Source: Acidobacteriota bacterium (GTDB lineage: Bacteria > Acidobacteriota > Terriglobia > Terriglobales > Acidobacteriaceae). Taken from it: 64,000 nucleotides of DNA. Positions 46,702 to 57,500 of the stretch are shown one piece after another. The position numbers and the translations under genes are program-made. The notes beneath the pieces were generated by a model. The model did not search any database and was not told where the DNA came from. It worked only from the letters and a program-made list of their open reading frames with translations. The stretch spans positions 24,199-88,198 of the forward strand of contig JAJYSV010000011.1 of NCBI GenBank assembly GCA_021793405.1, written 5' to 3'. Numbering within the stretch: position 1 is the first letter of the stretch; each line of letters begins with the position of its first letter.

Positions 46702-49700
46702 TGCCCTATCTCCTGTGATTCCAGTTTTGAAGCTTTTTCCCCGACCTCCGCTTTGCCGGCATGCATCATGTAATACAGCACCGGCACTGCGGGCCAGGAG
46801 AGAAATGTTGAAGCGATTCCACCAGTAATCAGCGACAGACCCAGCCCTTGAAAAATCGGGTCGGTCAGAATGACGCTGGCGCTCACCACCACGGCCGCCG
46901 CCGTCAGCAGCACCGGACGCAGCCGCACGGCCCCGGCATCGATGACAGCTTCCGCCAGCGGCATGCCTTGATGCCGCCGCAGTTCGATGAAGTCGACCAC
47001 TAGGATCGAATTGCGAACGATGATGCCCGCTCCAGCGATGAAGCCGATCATCGACGTTGCGGTAAAAAACGCGCCCAGCAGCGCATGTGCGGGCAAAATG
47101 CCGATCAAAGTCAATGGAATCGGCGCCATAATCGCCAGCGGCACGGTGAACGATTTGAACCAGCCCACCACCAGCACGTAAATCAGGATGAGAACGGCCG
47201 CGAATGCCAGTCCCAGGTCACGAAAAACTTCAATCGTGATCTGCCACTCGCCATCCCACTTCATTGAGTAATGGTCGGTGGATTCCGGCTGCACGGAGTT
47301 GTAGCGAACCAGCTTGTATCCGTCCGCCAGCGTCAGCTTGTCCAGCGCACGATTCATCTTCATAATGCCGTACACCGGGCTTTCTTCCGAGCCCGCCATG
47401 TCGCCGGTTACATACACCACACGCTTCAGGTTCTTGTGATAAATGCTGGGTTGCAGCGTAGTGTGCTCCACATCTAGCAGCTCGCGCAGCGACACCATGC
47501 TGCCATCCGCGCCGCGCAGTTTGATATTCTCCAGCGCCTCTTGCGAGGAGCGTTCCGGGCGCTCCAGTTCCACCGTTGTCGGCACGGCCTCTCGCGAATT
47601 TTGCGAGTGCAGCAAGCCGGCCTGCATGCCAGAGGTCGCCAGTTGGAGCGTCTGCGCCACCTGGGCCACGGCGATTCCATGCAGCGCGGCCTTCGCTTCA
47701 TCCACTCGCATAACCAGCTGCTGCTGCGGGTCTTCCATATACCAGTCCGTGTCCACGACGCCCTGGGTCTGCTGGAAGATCTGCTTGACCTGGCGAGCCA
47801 CGGCAATCTGCCCCTGCAGATTCGGGCCGTAGATTTCGGCCACCAACGTCTGCAGTACCGGCGGACCGGGCGGAACTTCCGCCACCTGAATTCGCGCGCC
47901 ATACTGGTTCGCAATGCGCAACAGTCCCGGACGCAGCCGCTTGGCTATGTCATGACTCTGCGCGGTGCGCTGCTTCAACGGCAATAGATTCACTTGAATA
48001 TCCGCCTGGTTCGGCAGACGCCGCATATAATAGTGACGGACGAGGCCGTTGAAGTTGTACGGTCCCGAAGTCCCCGCGTAGATCTGATAGTTCCACACGT
48101 CGTTCTGCCGGCCCAGATACGTTCCCAGTGCCTGCGCCACGCGCGTCGTCTGCTCCAGCGGAGTGCCGTCCGGCATGTTGATGATCACCTGGAACTCGCT
48201 CTTGTTATCGAATGGCAGCATCTTCACCAGCACCATCTTCAGGGGCACCAGCGCGATGGTCGCCAGCAGCAGCACCACAACCGCGCCCAGGAACAGCCAG
48301 CGGTTCCGGGCGCGACGCATCAGCGGATGCATCGCGCGACGATAGAATCGCGTGATCCAACCTTCCTTCTCCGGAGTAAGCGTGTGCGCGCCGCTCAAAT
48401 GCTTGCGGCCCAGCAGTCGCAGCGCCGCCCACGGCGACACCACAAAAGCCACTACCAGCGAAAACATCATCGCCACCGAGGCCCCCACAGGGATTGGCCG
48501 CATATACGGCCCCATCAGGCCGCGCACAAACGCCATCGGCAGAATCGCCGCAATCACGGTGAAGGTGGCCAGGATGGTAGGGTTTCCCACCTCCGCGACG
48601 GCCTCGACCGCAATGTCGCTCAGCGGACGGCGGCGGTTCTTCGTCATGCGAAAATGCCGGACCATGTTCTCCACCACCACGATCGCGTCATCGACAAGAA
48701 TGCCGATGCTGAAGATCAGCGCAAAGAGCGTCACCCGGTTCAGCGTGTATCCCAGCAGATAGAAGATCGCCATGGTCAGGGCCAGCGTCACCGGGATCGC
48801 CAGCAGCACCACGCCTGACTCCCGCCATCCCAGAAACACCGCGATCAACAAGGTGACCGATAGCGTCGCCAGCAGCAGATGCTCCAGCAGTTCGTCCGAT
48901 TTTGCCTTTGCGGTGGCGCCATAGTTGCGCGTCGTCGTTACGTTCACATCGGCTGGTAGCGTGACGCCACGCATCTCCGCCACTCGCTTCAGCACCGCAT
49001 TCGCGATGTCGGTGGCGTTCGTGCCCTTGCGCTTGGCAATTGTAATAGTGACAGCGGGATAATCCTTCGGGGCCACGCCATGGGAGTTTCCCTGGGTCGT
49101 GCCAAAGAGCACGTAATCCTGCGCCTCCGCCGGACCGTCCACAATCTTGTCCGCTACGTCGCGCAGATAGACCGGACGTCCGTTCGCGACGCCCAGCACC
49201 ACTCCTGCCAGGTCCGCGCTGTCGCGGAAAAGATTGCCCGCGTCCACGCGGATTTCCTGATTGCCCTCGGCAAATTCACCCGCCTGGGTGCGCGCGTTCG
49301 CCGCTTTCAGCCGCTCGACCACGGTATCGGGAGAGATGCCGAACCCCGCCAGCTTGGCGCTGCTCAGCACCACGCGCATGGCGCGCGGTTGGCCGCCAAT
49401 CACCTTCGTCTCCGACACATCGGGAATCTGCCGGATGGTGTGCTGCACCTCATCCGCCATCTGCCGTAGTTGGTATCCGTCGTAGTGGCCGCCCCACATC
49501 GTCAACGCGAGAATCGGCACATCGTCGATGGAGTGCGCTTTCACCAGCGGTTGTGAAGCACCCACCGGCATTCGGTCTGCATTCGAGTAGAGCTTGCTAT
49601 ACACCTTGACCAATGCGTCTTCTTCGGAGGTTCCCACGAGAAATCGCACGATCACCAGACTCTGGCCCGGACTCGAAGTGGAATACACATACTCGACGCC

Positions 49701-49991
49701 GGGAATCTCATGCATCAGGCTCTCGAGAGGATTGGTGACTCGCTGCTCGATCTCCGCTGGAGACGCGCCCGGCATTGCCGTCATCACGTCCAACATGGGG
49801 ACCTGGATCTGCGGATCTTCCTCGCGGGGGATCGCCAGCACTGCAAACAAGCCCACGGCCAGCGAGGCCATCACAAACAGCGGCGTCAGCTTCGAATTCA
49901 AAAACGTGCGCGCCAGATGGCCGGCAATGCCGTGCGGCTGTGTCGGGGTTCCCAAATCGTCCGGCATGAATCCGCTGGGGTGCTGTTTCAT
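46698..49991 (-). CDS. RND efflux permease (pump 1)
   Basis: This is a 1097-residue inner-membrane proton/substrate antiporter of the AcrB/HAE superfamily. It has the duplicated 12-helix layout with two large periplasmic loops. The proton-relay region reads FSIGILVDDAIVVVENMV, keeping the paired aspartates known from AcrB. Other marks are 'MPGASPAEIEQRVTNPLESLM', 'GGQPRAMRVVLSSAKLAGFGISPDTVVERLKAAN' and the final 'VLLTAAAVVVSASVILTDPIFQGLGLSLITGG'. Substrates are unknown. It is coupled to the adaptor (ATGA overlap) upstream and to DUF2892 downstream. It is clearly a different subfamily from the two permeases of pump 2, which lack the second Asp. Confidence 0.93.
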   Translation of the reverse strand: MKQHPSGFMPDDLGTPTQPHGIAGHLARTFLNSKLTPLFVMASLAVGLFAVLAIPREEDPQIQVPMLDVMTAMPGASPAEIEQRVTNPLESLMHEIPGVEYVYSTSSPGQSLVIVRFLVGTSEEDALVKVYSKLYSNADRMPVGASQPLVKAHSIDDVPILALTMWGGHYDGYQLRQMADEVQHTIRQIPDVSETKVIGGQPRAMRVVLSSAKLAGFGISPDTVVERLKAANARTQAGEFAEGNQEIRVDAGNLFRDSADLAGVVLGVANGRPVYLRDVADKIVDGPAEAQDYVLFGTTQGNSHGVAPKDYPAVTITIAKRKGTNATDIANAVLKRVAEMRGVTLPADVNVTTTRNYGATAKAKSDELLEHLLLATLSVTLLIAVFLGWRESGVVLLAIPVTLALTMAIFYLLGYTLNRVTLFALIFSIGILVDDAIVVVENMVRHFRMTKNRRRPLSDIAVEAVAEVGNPTILATFTVIAAILPMAFVRGLMGPYMRPIPVGASVAMMFSLVVAFVVSPWAALRLLGRKHLSGAHTLTPEKEGWITRFYRRAMHPLMRRARNRWLFLGAVVVLLLATIALVPLKMVLVKMLPFDNKSEFQVIINMPDGTPLEQTTRVAQALGTYLGRQNDVWNYQIYAGTSGPYNFNGLVRHYYMRRLPNQADIQVNLLPLKQRTAQSHDIAKRLRPGLLRIANQYGARIQVAEVPPGPPVLQTLVAEIYGPNLQGQIAVARQVKQIFQQTQGVVDTDWYMEDPQQQLVMRVDEAKAALHGIAVAQVAQTLQLATSGMQAGLLHSQNSREAVPTTVELERPERSSQEALENIKLRGADGSMVSLRELLDVEHTTLQPSIYHKNLKRVVYVTGDMAGSEESPVYGIMKMNRALDKLTLADGYKLVRYNSVQPESTDHYSMKWDGEWQITIEVFRDLGLAFAAVLILIYVLVVGWFKSFTVPLAIMAPIPLTLIGILPAHALLGAFFTATSMIGFIAGAGIIVRNSILVVDFIELRRHQGMPLAEAVIDAGAVRLRPVLLTAAAVVVSASVILTDPIFQGLGLSLITGGIASTFLSWPAVPVLYYMMHAGKAEVGEKASKLESQEIGQ

Positions 49992-51097
49992 GGCTGCGCC
50001 TCGATGCGCTTGCCGGACAGGTCCCGGTCGCCGGCATTATTGACCAGCGTCTCCCCCGCGGCAAGTCCGGAGAGGACCTCCACTTGATCGCCGTGCCGGT
50101 TTCCCAGGGTCACATATCGCAACTGCGCGACGCCATTTTGATCGAGCGCATACACACAGGCCAGGGAGCCGCGCATCACGACCGCCGATTGGGGCGCCAG
50201 AATCATCGTCCGCATCCCGCCGGGGAAGCTCGCCGTCGCATAGATTCCCGCGCGCAGCGCTGGGGCGGAGGGAAGATCTAGCTTCACCTGAAAGCTGCGG
50301 CTCGTCGGGTCAGCGGCGGGAACGATTTGCGCTACTGTCCCCGTTATCTCGCTCGGACCGATTCCATCGATGTTCACGGGGATCTTCATCCCCAGCCGCA
50401 CCGTGGCGATCATGGATTCATCCACCGACGTATACAGTTGCAGCGGACCGTCGCGATCGACCTGAAGCAGCGGAGTTCCCGGTGTCGCCAGCGTTCCCGG
50501 ATCGGCCATGCGCGCCGTGACGATTCCAGCGAACGGAGCACGTAGCTGCGTATAGCCAAGCTGCGTTCGCGCTCCGGCAACGGCTGCTTTGGCTTCATCG
50601 CTCTGCGCCTGAAGCGCCTGCAACTGCAGCCCCGCCGCCTCCGACCGCTTCTGTACCTCGTCGAACTCCTGCGGGCTCACGCTTTTCTGATCTTTCAACA
50701 TCTGGTAGCGGACCAGAGTCCCCGCAGCCAGCGACGCGTTCGACTGCGCGGCCATCTGCTGCTTCTCCACCGCGCTCTGCGCGGCGCTCGCCCTGTTGAG
50801 TTCCGAGCGCATGGCGGCATCGTCCAGCGTCGCCAGCAACTGCCCGGCACGCACCCGGTCGCCCGCCTGCACCAGCACCTGGCGAATACTTCCGGGAACT
50901 TGCGCGGAAATCACTGCCGTTTGCTTCGCATGGACTGTTCCCGTCATACGAATCGCCTGAGGCGTCTGCCGCTCCACGCTTTTCACCAGTTGCGCCTGGG
51001 CACGGGGCGGCGGTTGCTGCGCGGGTTCTACGCCGTGCGAACAGCCCAGCAGCAACACGGGAGCCAAGATAAAGAAAGACGACACTGTTGCCTTCAT
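49988..51097 (-). CDS. RND periplasmic adaptor lipoprotein (pump 1)
   Basis: This is a 369-residue membrane fusion protein. The start at 51097 is fixed by the four-base overlap with tolC (ATGA) and by a type II signal peptide with lipobox LLLGC (Cys19). It contains the lipoyl/barrel-sandwich halves ('AVISAQVPGSIRQVLVQAGDRVRAGQLLATLDD' and 'LGYTQLRAPFAGIVTARMADPGTLATPGTPLLQ'), a coiled-coil hairpin between them (about 105-190) and the beta-barrel domain with 'GTVAQIVPAADPTSRSFQVKLDL'. It links the permease to TolC. No regulator gene is next to the operon. Confidence 0.92.
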   Translation of the reverse strand: MKATVSSFFILAPVLLLGCSHGVEPAQQPPPRAQAQLVKSVERQTPQAIRMTGTVHAKQTAVISAQVPGSIRQVLVQAGDRVRAGQLLATLDDAAMRSELNRASAAQSAVEKQQMAAQSNASLAAGTLVRYQMLKDQKSVSPQEFDEVQKRSEAAGLQLQALQAQSDEAKAAVAGARTQLGYTQLRAPFAGIVTARMADPGTLATPGTPLLQVDRDGPLQLYTSVDESMIATVRLGMKIPVNIDGIGPSEITGTVAQIVPAADPTSRSFQVKLDLPSAPALRAGIYATASFPGGMRTMILAPQSAVVMRGSLACVYALDQNGVAQLRYVTLGNRHGDQVEVLSGLAAGETLVNNAGDRDLSGKRIEAQP

Positions 51098-52452
51098 TGC
51101 AGGTTCTCCGCTGAATCGGGGGTAAGGGTGCCTGTGGCGTACATTAATTGGGCGTAGGCAACCGTGTTTCCGTACACGGCACGCCAATAATCGTTCTGGC
51201 TGCGCCGCTCGGCATCTTCGGCGCGCAGCAGATCGGTCATCGTCGTCAGTCCCGCCTTGTAGCGGTTCTGTACAATCCGCAGGCTCTCGGCCGACAGCTC
51301 CAGCGCCGCATGAGCCGTCGCCACAATGCGCTCGGCGGTCTGGTGCTGAGTCCAGGCACGGCTTACTGCGAGGCGAATCTGCTGTTCGCCGGCACGTTCC
51401 TGCGCCTCGGCCTTCTGCCGTGCGGCCTGTTCCTGCCGCAATTTGGCGCGCTTGGCCAAGGGAACAATGTCCAGGTTCAGCTGCACGCCGGCTACCCAGT
51501 TGTCGCCTCCATTGCCGGCGAAGCTCTCGCGATCCATCTCCCAGTTGCCATACGCGCTCACCTGAGGAGCAAAGTCATCTTTCGCTGCCTTTACTCCGGC
51601 CTGCCGCGCGGAGGTCTGTTGCCGCAGCGCCTTCAGATCAGGTCTCGCTTTCAAGGCACTGGCGACGTCGTCCGCCAAAACGCCATCGGGAAAGCTTCGT
51701 GCGTCGATTGGCTGGAGTGTTGCGCGAGGCAGCGAGGATGTTCCCATTGCCGCTTCCAGCTCCGCCCAGGCCGTATCCACGTCGCCCTGCGCGGCAATCA
51801 GTTCCTGCTGCCTCTCCGACAGATTCACCTGCGCCGTCAGCATGTCGGAATCCACCGCCAGCCCGGCGCGCACTCTGGTTTGCGCGTCCCCCAGCAAGGC
51901 CTGCGCTGTCGCCTGTTCATGCTGCGCAATGTCGATCTGCCGCTGAGCGTACAACACAGCTTGATACGCCTGAACGACGCCCAGGACCACGCCGCTCTTT
52001 GCCTGGTCGCTCATCGACGCCGCGCTGCCCGCTGCCAGCCTGGCACCCCTGATCTGTTCCTGGGTGCCGAACCAGTTGAAGAGCATCCACGAGCCGCTGA
52101 GCCGGGTGGCAAAGTTGCCGACCGGCGTTGGCCGGTTCAACGAATTCAGCGCAAAATCGCTCGTCGCAAATCGCTGCTGCCGCAGCTTTGTGCCGAAAAC
52201 GTACACCGGATCGTTGCCGCGTGAGATATCTTCGGCAAAGTTGAGGCGCGGCAGCAGGCCGGTGCGCGCCAGCGTGGTTTGTGCGACCGCCGCCTTCAGA
52301 TCCGCCTGTGCCATCGCCGCCGTGGGGTTCTGCCCGAGTGCCTGGTCAATCGCTTGCCGAAGCGTGAGGGGCTGCTGTTGAGCAACCGCCGCCATGCTCA
52401 CCAGGCAACTGAAGATCGCCGGCCACAGGGCCCGATAGATACGAGCATGCAT
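51094..52452 (-). CDS. TolC-family outer-membrane efflux protein (pump 1)
   Basis: This 452-residue protein starts at 52452 so that a Sec signal peptide leads (ALWPAIFSCLVSMAAVAQQ); an upstream TTG is possible but unsupported. The outer-membrane efflux repeats are visible: 'PLTLRQAIDQALGQNPTAAMAQADLKAA' and, in the second half, 'ALKARPDLKALRQQTSARQAGVKAAKDDFAPQVSAYG'. They are long helices with Gln/Ala heptads and two short strand regions. It is the first gene of the tolC-adaptor-permease-DUF2892 operon and faces the divergent pump-2 region. Confidence 0.9.
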   Translation of the reverse strand: MHARIYRALWPAIFSCLVSMAAVAQQQPLTLRQAIDQALGQNPTAAMAQADLKAAVAQTTLARTGLLPRLNFAEDISRGNDPVYVFGTKLRQQRFATSDFALNSLNRPTPVGNFATRLSGSWMLFNWFGTQEQIRGARLAAGSAASMSDQAKSGVVLGVVQAYQAVLYAQRQIDIAQHEQATAQALLGDAQTRVRAGLAVDSDMLTAQVNLSERQQELIAAQGDVDTAWAELEAAMGTSSLPRATLQPIDARSFPDGVLADDVASALKARPDLKALRQQTSARQAGVKAAKDDFAPQVSAYGNWEMDRESFAGNGGDNWVAGVQLNLDIVPLAKRAKLRQEQAARQKAEAQERAGEQQIRLAVSRAWTQHQTAERIVATAHAALELSAESLRIVQNRYKAGLTTMTDLLRAEDAERRSQNDYWRAVYGNTVAYAQLMYATGTLTPDSAENLQ

Positions 52453-52756
52453 CGAGTGATATGTCCTCAATTGGAGCGTTCACTCGAATAAAGCCCGCGG
52501 CATTCGAATTCGTTACAGAATTGGCGAAAACAAACTATAGCCCCACGTTTCGGAGCATGGTTCACCTCTGAACGCTCGGGTGTCCGAAAGGAAGGCAAAC
52601 GTTGTTGTATCTTTATAGAAGCGGCAGAAGTTATGCCGCTAACCTTTTATGAGCTCGTACTGTCTAAGAAGTGGGAATGTTTCCCGGCAGCACCTTCTCG
52701 AGGCAGCCTATTTGCCGTTTGCGGTGGTGAAGTTTGCGCCAAGCCTCAGTTTCCCT
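52453..52756. promoter_or_regulatory. divergent control region between the two efflux regions
   Basis: This 304-base gap holds the promoters of pump 1 (left) and of the small membrane protein and pump 2 (right). It is AT-richer than its surroundings, with 'cattcgaattcg' and 'aacaaactatag' near 52500-52550. A 7-bp hairpin (52620-52626 with 52634-52640) is followed by 'aaccttttat'. No specific operator or -35/-10 pair was convincing. Confidence 0.35.
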
Positions 52757-53164
52757 GTGAGTACATCGTGCACAAAGCGGAGTAGCCGTTGGCGTATCCC
52801 ACTGCTGTTATTGGGATTGACGGTCGCCGTTTTTACCTGGGGATTGCAATACAAACTGTCCCTTTACGATCCGCCCCAAGCCGTCACCCGGAAGATGCCG
52901 AGCGCGAAGCTGCTGTCAGCCGATGAACAGGCGGCGATTGCAGCGAGTCCGCTATCGAGCCTCGCCAAGCCGCCAGAAAAGACAAACCGGACCATATTCA
53001 CCTCGATCCGTCTCCTTTTTGTTCTGAAACTGGCCCCTCCGAGTTTGCAGCCCGCTGCCCGGATGGAGTCGTTAACGGCGAACCGAGCCTGGCTGTTGCG
53101 GCGGTTCGCAAACATGAACGCCTTCTTCTTCCTACCTCCTCCCTCCCTCGACATCCCTCTCTAA
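52757..53164 (+). CDS. small single-pass membrane protein of unknown function
   Basis: A GTG at 52757 gives 135 residues; the frame is open back to 52649, but that part has no membrane or domain feature. One transmembrane helix follows a basic head: RRS/RWR then IPLLLLGLTVAVFTWGLQYKL, which suggests a positive-inside orientation. The outside part begins 'SLYDPPQAVTRKMPSAKLLSADEQ'. The C-terminal third looks less convincing and may be mis-framed. It lies between the pump-1 tolC and the pump-2 adaptor (114 bases away). A role with the pump is possible, not shown. Confidence 0.45.
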   Translation: MSTSCTKRSSRWRIPLLLLGLTVAVFTWGLQYKLSLYDPPQAVTRKMPSAKLLSADEQAAIAASPLSSLAKPPEKTNRTIFTSIRLLFVLKLAPPSLQPAARMESLTANRAWLLRRFANMNAFFFLPPPSLDIPL

Positions 53165-53278
53165 GCTACTCGCCTTTGCGGGCGTTCTATCTCGTTGATC
53201 CAATCATTACTCCCGCAAGGCATGTATAGAATGCAGGTCATTCGAACTAAGCCCTGGTATAGGCAGGAACGTTTACTC

Positions 53279-54586
53279 ATGAATATTTCCAAGCGAACTG
53301 TAATTGCAGTGGTTGTCGTTCTCATCGTAATCTGCGCTGTCTGGGCAATACACGTCAGAGGTGGAAGCGAAAAACAAGCGGCGGAGATCTCTTCCCAAAA
53401 CCAGCTTTCTGGAGCGGCCGTGGCAGTGGTCCAACTCGCGCCGGCAGACACCTCCATCACCGTTCCTGGAGTTTTCCAGGCGTATCAGGACGTCCTTGTT
53501 CATGCCGAAGTCTCTGGTTACATCAAAAACATCTTTGTCGATATCGGCGACCGTGTACACACCGGGGAAGTCCTGGCGATTCTTGAGGTTCCTGAATTGG
53601 ACGCCGATGTAAACGCCGCCCAGGCCGCTGTTCGTCGAGACAAATCGGAAATCCAGCGGACCCGTAACGATGTTGCCCGCGCCGTAGCCGTCCACACGGC
53701 CCTCCACGCCGAATATGCGCGTTTGAAGACGGCCGCTGCGACTCTGCCGGGACTGATTGCACAGCAGGATTTGGATAACAAACAGGCACAGGATCTTTCG
53801 TCCGAGGCGCAGATCGATGCCGCCAAGTCGGCATACGCAGCGGCACAGGAAAAAGTCAGCGAAGACGTAGCGACACTGCAACGCTACAAAGCCATGCAGG
53901 CATATTCCTATGTTCGCGCGCCCTTCAATGGCGTTGTCACCTTTCGCTTTGCGGACACCGGCGCCTTGATTGCTGCTGGCACGGACGAAAGCAAGAATGC
54001 GATGCCCATTGTGCGTCTGGCCCAAAGCGACCTGCTGCGTCTTCGCATGCCGGTGCCTGAATCCGATGCGAATTATATGCGTATCGGCGGACCGGCGGTG
54101 GTGCAGGTGCAATCCACCGGCGAGACCATCCACACGAAAATCGTCCGCTTCACGCGTTCGCTCGATACCGATACGCGTACCATGCTGACTGAAGTGGACA
54201 TCCCAAATCAGGACCTTCATTTGTCTCCCGGTATGTATGCCAATACAACCTTTCCACTACGACGTGACCGCGACGCCATGGTAGTGCCGATCGACGCCAT
54301 CGCGGAAGGAGATCAACCCTACGTGTTGATTGTGGACAATACCAACCATGTCGTGAAAAGTCCGGTTGTGCTGGGCATACAAGGTCCGAATTTCTACCAG
54401 GTGGTCAAGGGGGTCCATATCGGAGACAGGGTCATCGTAGGAAGCCTCTCGGATTATCAACCTGGCCAGAAAGTGGCGCCCAGCGCGGTCGATATGAGCC
54501 TGACGACGTTCAAGCAGACATCCAGTCATCTGCAGAGCCCGCAACCCAATCAGCAGAGCGTACCGTCAGCGAAAGGGCAGAAGTAA
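53279..54586 (+). CDS. RND periplasmic adaptor (pump 2)
   Basis: This is a 435-residue membrane fusion protein. The start at 53279 (MNISKRTVIAVVVVLIVICAVWAI) gives an N-terminal membrane anchor; an earlier frame from 53195 has no support. Barrel-sandwich halves are 'VFQAYQDVLVHAEVSGYIKNIFVDIGDRVHTGEVLAILEVPEL' and 'AYSYVRAPFNGVVTFRFADTGALIAAG', with a long coiled-coil hairpin (about 120-210) between them. The barrel domain includes 'VVQVQSTGETIHTKIVRFTRSLDTDTRTMLTEVDI'. Its stop codon is directly followed by the ATG of the first permease (TAAATG). It is the only adaptor for two permeases. Confidence 0.92.
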   Translation: MNISKRTVIAVVVVLIVICAVWAIHVRGGSEKQAAEISSQNQLSGAAVAVVQLAPADTSITVPGVFQAYQDVLVHAEVSGYIKNIFVDIGDRVHTGEVLAILEVPELDADVNAAQAAVRRDKSEIQRTRNDVARAVAVHTALHAEYARLKTAAATLPGLIAQQDLDNKQAQDLSSEAQIDAAKSAYAAAQEKVSEDVATLQRYKAMQAYSYVRAPFNGVVTFRFADTGALIAAGTDESKNAMPIVRLAQSDLLRLRMPVPESDANYMRIGGPAVVQVQSTGETIHTKIVRFTRSLDTDTRTMLTEVDIPNQDLHLSPGMYANTTFPLRRDRDAMVVPIDAIAEGDQPYVLIVDNTNHVVKSPVVLGIQGPNFYQVVKGVHIGDRVIVGSLSDYQPGQKVAPSAVDMSLTTFKQTSSHLQSPQPNQQSVPSAKGQK

Positions 54587-57500
54587 ATGTCGTCGTTTGC
54601 CATCCGGTATCCGTTCTTCATCCTGATGGCCTGCCTGGCTATTGTGGTGATTGGAACGGTCAACCTGCTGAGCATGCCGGTCGATCTGTTTCCCGCCGTC
54701 AAAATCCCCGTGGTGGTGGTGGCGACGTTTTACTCCGGCATGCCGCCGGAGCAGATTGAAGCCGACATCACCGATACCTTCGAGCGTTTCTTTACCCTGG
54801 GCAGCGGCATCGACCACATCGAATCGCGGTCCATGACCGGCGTCAGCCTGATCAAGATCTATTTTCAGGCCGGCACCGATCCCAATGCCGATGTCAGCAA
54901 TATTTCCAACCTGGCCATGGCCGACCTGCGCCGCCTGCCGCCGGGCACGCTGCCGCCGGTTGTCCTCAGCTTCGATGCCTCCAATTTGCCGGTCTGCCTG
55001 ATTACGGTGGAAGGCAAGGGGCTGAACCAGACACAACTGAAAGATTATGCGCAGTTTGAAATCCGCGACCAGGTGGCCAGCGTCAAAGGCGCCTCCGTGC
55101 CGCAGCCTTATGGCGGAACCTATCGCCAGGTCATGGTCTATGTCGACCCGTTGAAGCTGGAAGCCAACGGGTTGAGCATCAACGACGTGTACAAGGCGGT
55201 GAACAGATCCAACCTGATTCTGCCCGCCGGCGACGTACGCATCGGCCCCAAAGACTACAACATTTATGCGAATAGCCAGGTAGTGAAGCCCTCGGATGTC
55301 AATTCCATTCCGCTGAAAACAGAGGGAAATTCCTCGGTGCTGGTGGGCGATGTCGGACATGCCGAAGATGGCGGGCAGCTGCAATACAACATCGTCCGAG
55401 TGGATGGCGAACACTCGGTATATTTGCCCATCTTCAAGCAGGGGGGCGGCAGCAACACCATCACCATTGTGGAGGGCATCCGCGAGCGGGTGAAACGTCT
55501 GCTGGATATTCCGCCGCAGTTGAAGGCGGAGGTGGTATTTGATCAGTCGGTCTTCGTGAAGATGGCGGTGGACAACGTCATTCGCGAAGGCGGCATCGGG
55601 CTGTTGCTGACTGCATTGATGATTCTATTGTTCCTGGGCAACATGCGCGCAACGGTTGCCGTCATGCTTTCGATTCCGCTATCGACCCTGGCGGGGTTCC
55701 TGCTCTTAAATGCCGCGGGCAACACCATCAACACGATGGTGCTGGGCGGCCTGGCGCTGGCACTTTCGCGTCTGATTGACAATTCCGTGATCGTTCTGGA
55801 AAACATCTTCCGCCATATGGAGATGGGTGAGTCGCCGATATCAGCGGCGGAGCAGGGCGGCAAGGAGGTGGATCTGGCGGTGCTGGCGGCCACCGTCTCC
55901 ACGTCCATCGTGTTTTTTCCGGTGGTGCTGCTTACTGGAGTGAGCAAATACCTGTTCACCGCGCTGGCGCTGGGCGTCGTGCTGGCCATGTTCGCCTCTT
56001 ACATCGTCGCCATGACGGTAATCCCGTTATTCTGCGCCAAGTTTATCAAGCTGGAACGACCCACCGAAGAAGACGTTGCAACGAAATGGTCTGGATCCGA
56101 ATCGGAACCTTCTGAGCTTTTAATAGAAAACAGTGAAGCCAAGCGGGTCCACGAACAAAGACAATCATCGCTTTTCCATAGAATTGTCAGCGGCTTTAAC
56201 GACTCCTACCGTCGATTGGAAAAACGATATGACCGCGGCGTTGCCTATTGTTTATGGCGACCTGTTTTCGTGACCCTGATCGTTTCCCTTTTTGTGGTAC
56301 TCAGCCTGGCGCTGTATCCGTTTCTTAACCTGGCATTCTTTCCGCGCACCGATCCTGGTCAGTTCGTCATCAACTTCAAGGCTCCGCCGGGGACACGGCT
56401 GGAACTGACGGACCAGTACTGCGCGAGCATCGAGAGCATCATTCGACAGGTGGTGCCACCTTCCGACCTGAACATGATCGTCTCGAACATTGGCGTCTAT
56501 CCAGATTTATCCGCGATCTACACGACCAACACGGCCATGGACAACGCCTTCATCCAGGTGAGCCTGAAACAAGACCACAAGGTCGGCAGTTACGCCTATA
56601 TGGCGATGGTGCGCCGTCGCCTGCAGAGGGAAGTCCCCGAAGTACAGGCATTTTTCCAAACCGGCGGCCTGATCGATTCGGTCGTCAACCAGGGCAAGCC
56701 AGCTCCATTCGACGTTCGCGTCAGCACAATGGATCTGAATGCCGGGTTTGCGGTCGCACAGCAGATAGCCGACAAAGCCCGGCGGCTGAGCCTCGTAAGC
56801 GACGTGCTGATCCCGGAGGATATCGACTATCCCGGTCTGCAGTTGAACGTGGATCGCCAGCAGGCGGCGATGCTTGGCCTGACCGAAGAAGATGTGGTCA
56901 ATGGCGTAATCACGGCACTCACCTCGAACGGAATGATCGCCCCCAGTTACTGGGTCGATCCCAAGTCGGGCAACAATTACATGCTTACCGTGCAGTATTA
57001 CAAAAGTCAGATCCAGAGCCTGAAGGACTTTCAGCAGATCCCCCTGCGGGCTTTGACCCCTGTCCAACCGGAAACGCACGGATCTCTAACCGGCGTCTAC
57101 GCGGGGGGATCTCCGCCGCATGACAACATCGTTCCCCTCGAAGCAGTTGCGAATGTCAAATATATCAATACCCCCACTGTGGTCGATCACTATCAACTGC
57201 GGCGGGTCTTCGACGTCTATATCATGCCGAAGACCGAGGATCTGGGCCGGGTGGGCAAACAGATACAGCTGGTTCTCGCTGGGGTGCATCCGCCGCATGG
57301 CACATTGGTCACGCTGGGCGGTTCCGTCACCGACATGCACGAGGCATTCCGCAGCTTTGCCGTCGGCATGGGCCTCGCCGTGGTTCTCATCTATCTGGTC
57401 CTGATGGCACAATTCGCTTCCTTTTCCGATCCCTTCGTCATTTTGCTGGCTGTGCCGCCCGGCGTTGCAGGAGTGGTGCTGACATTGCTAGTGACAGGAT

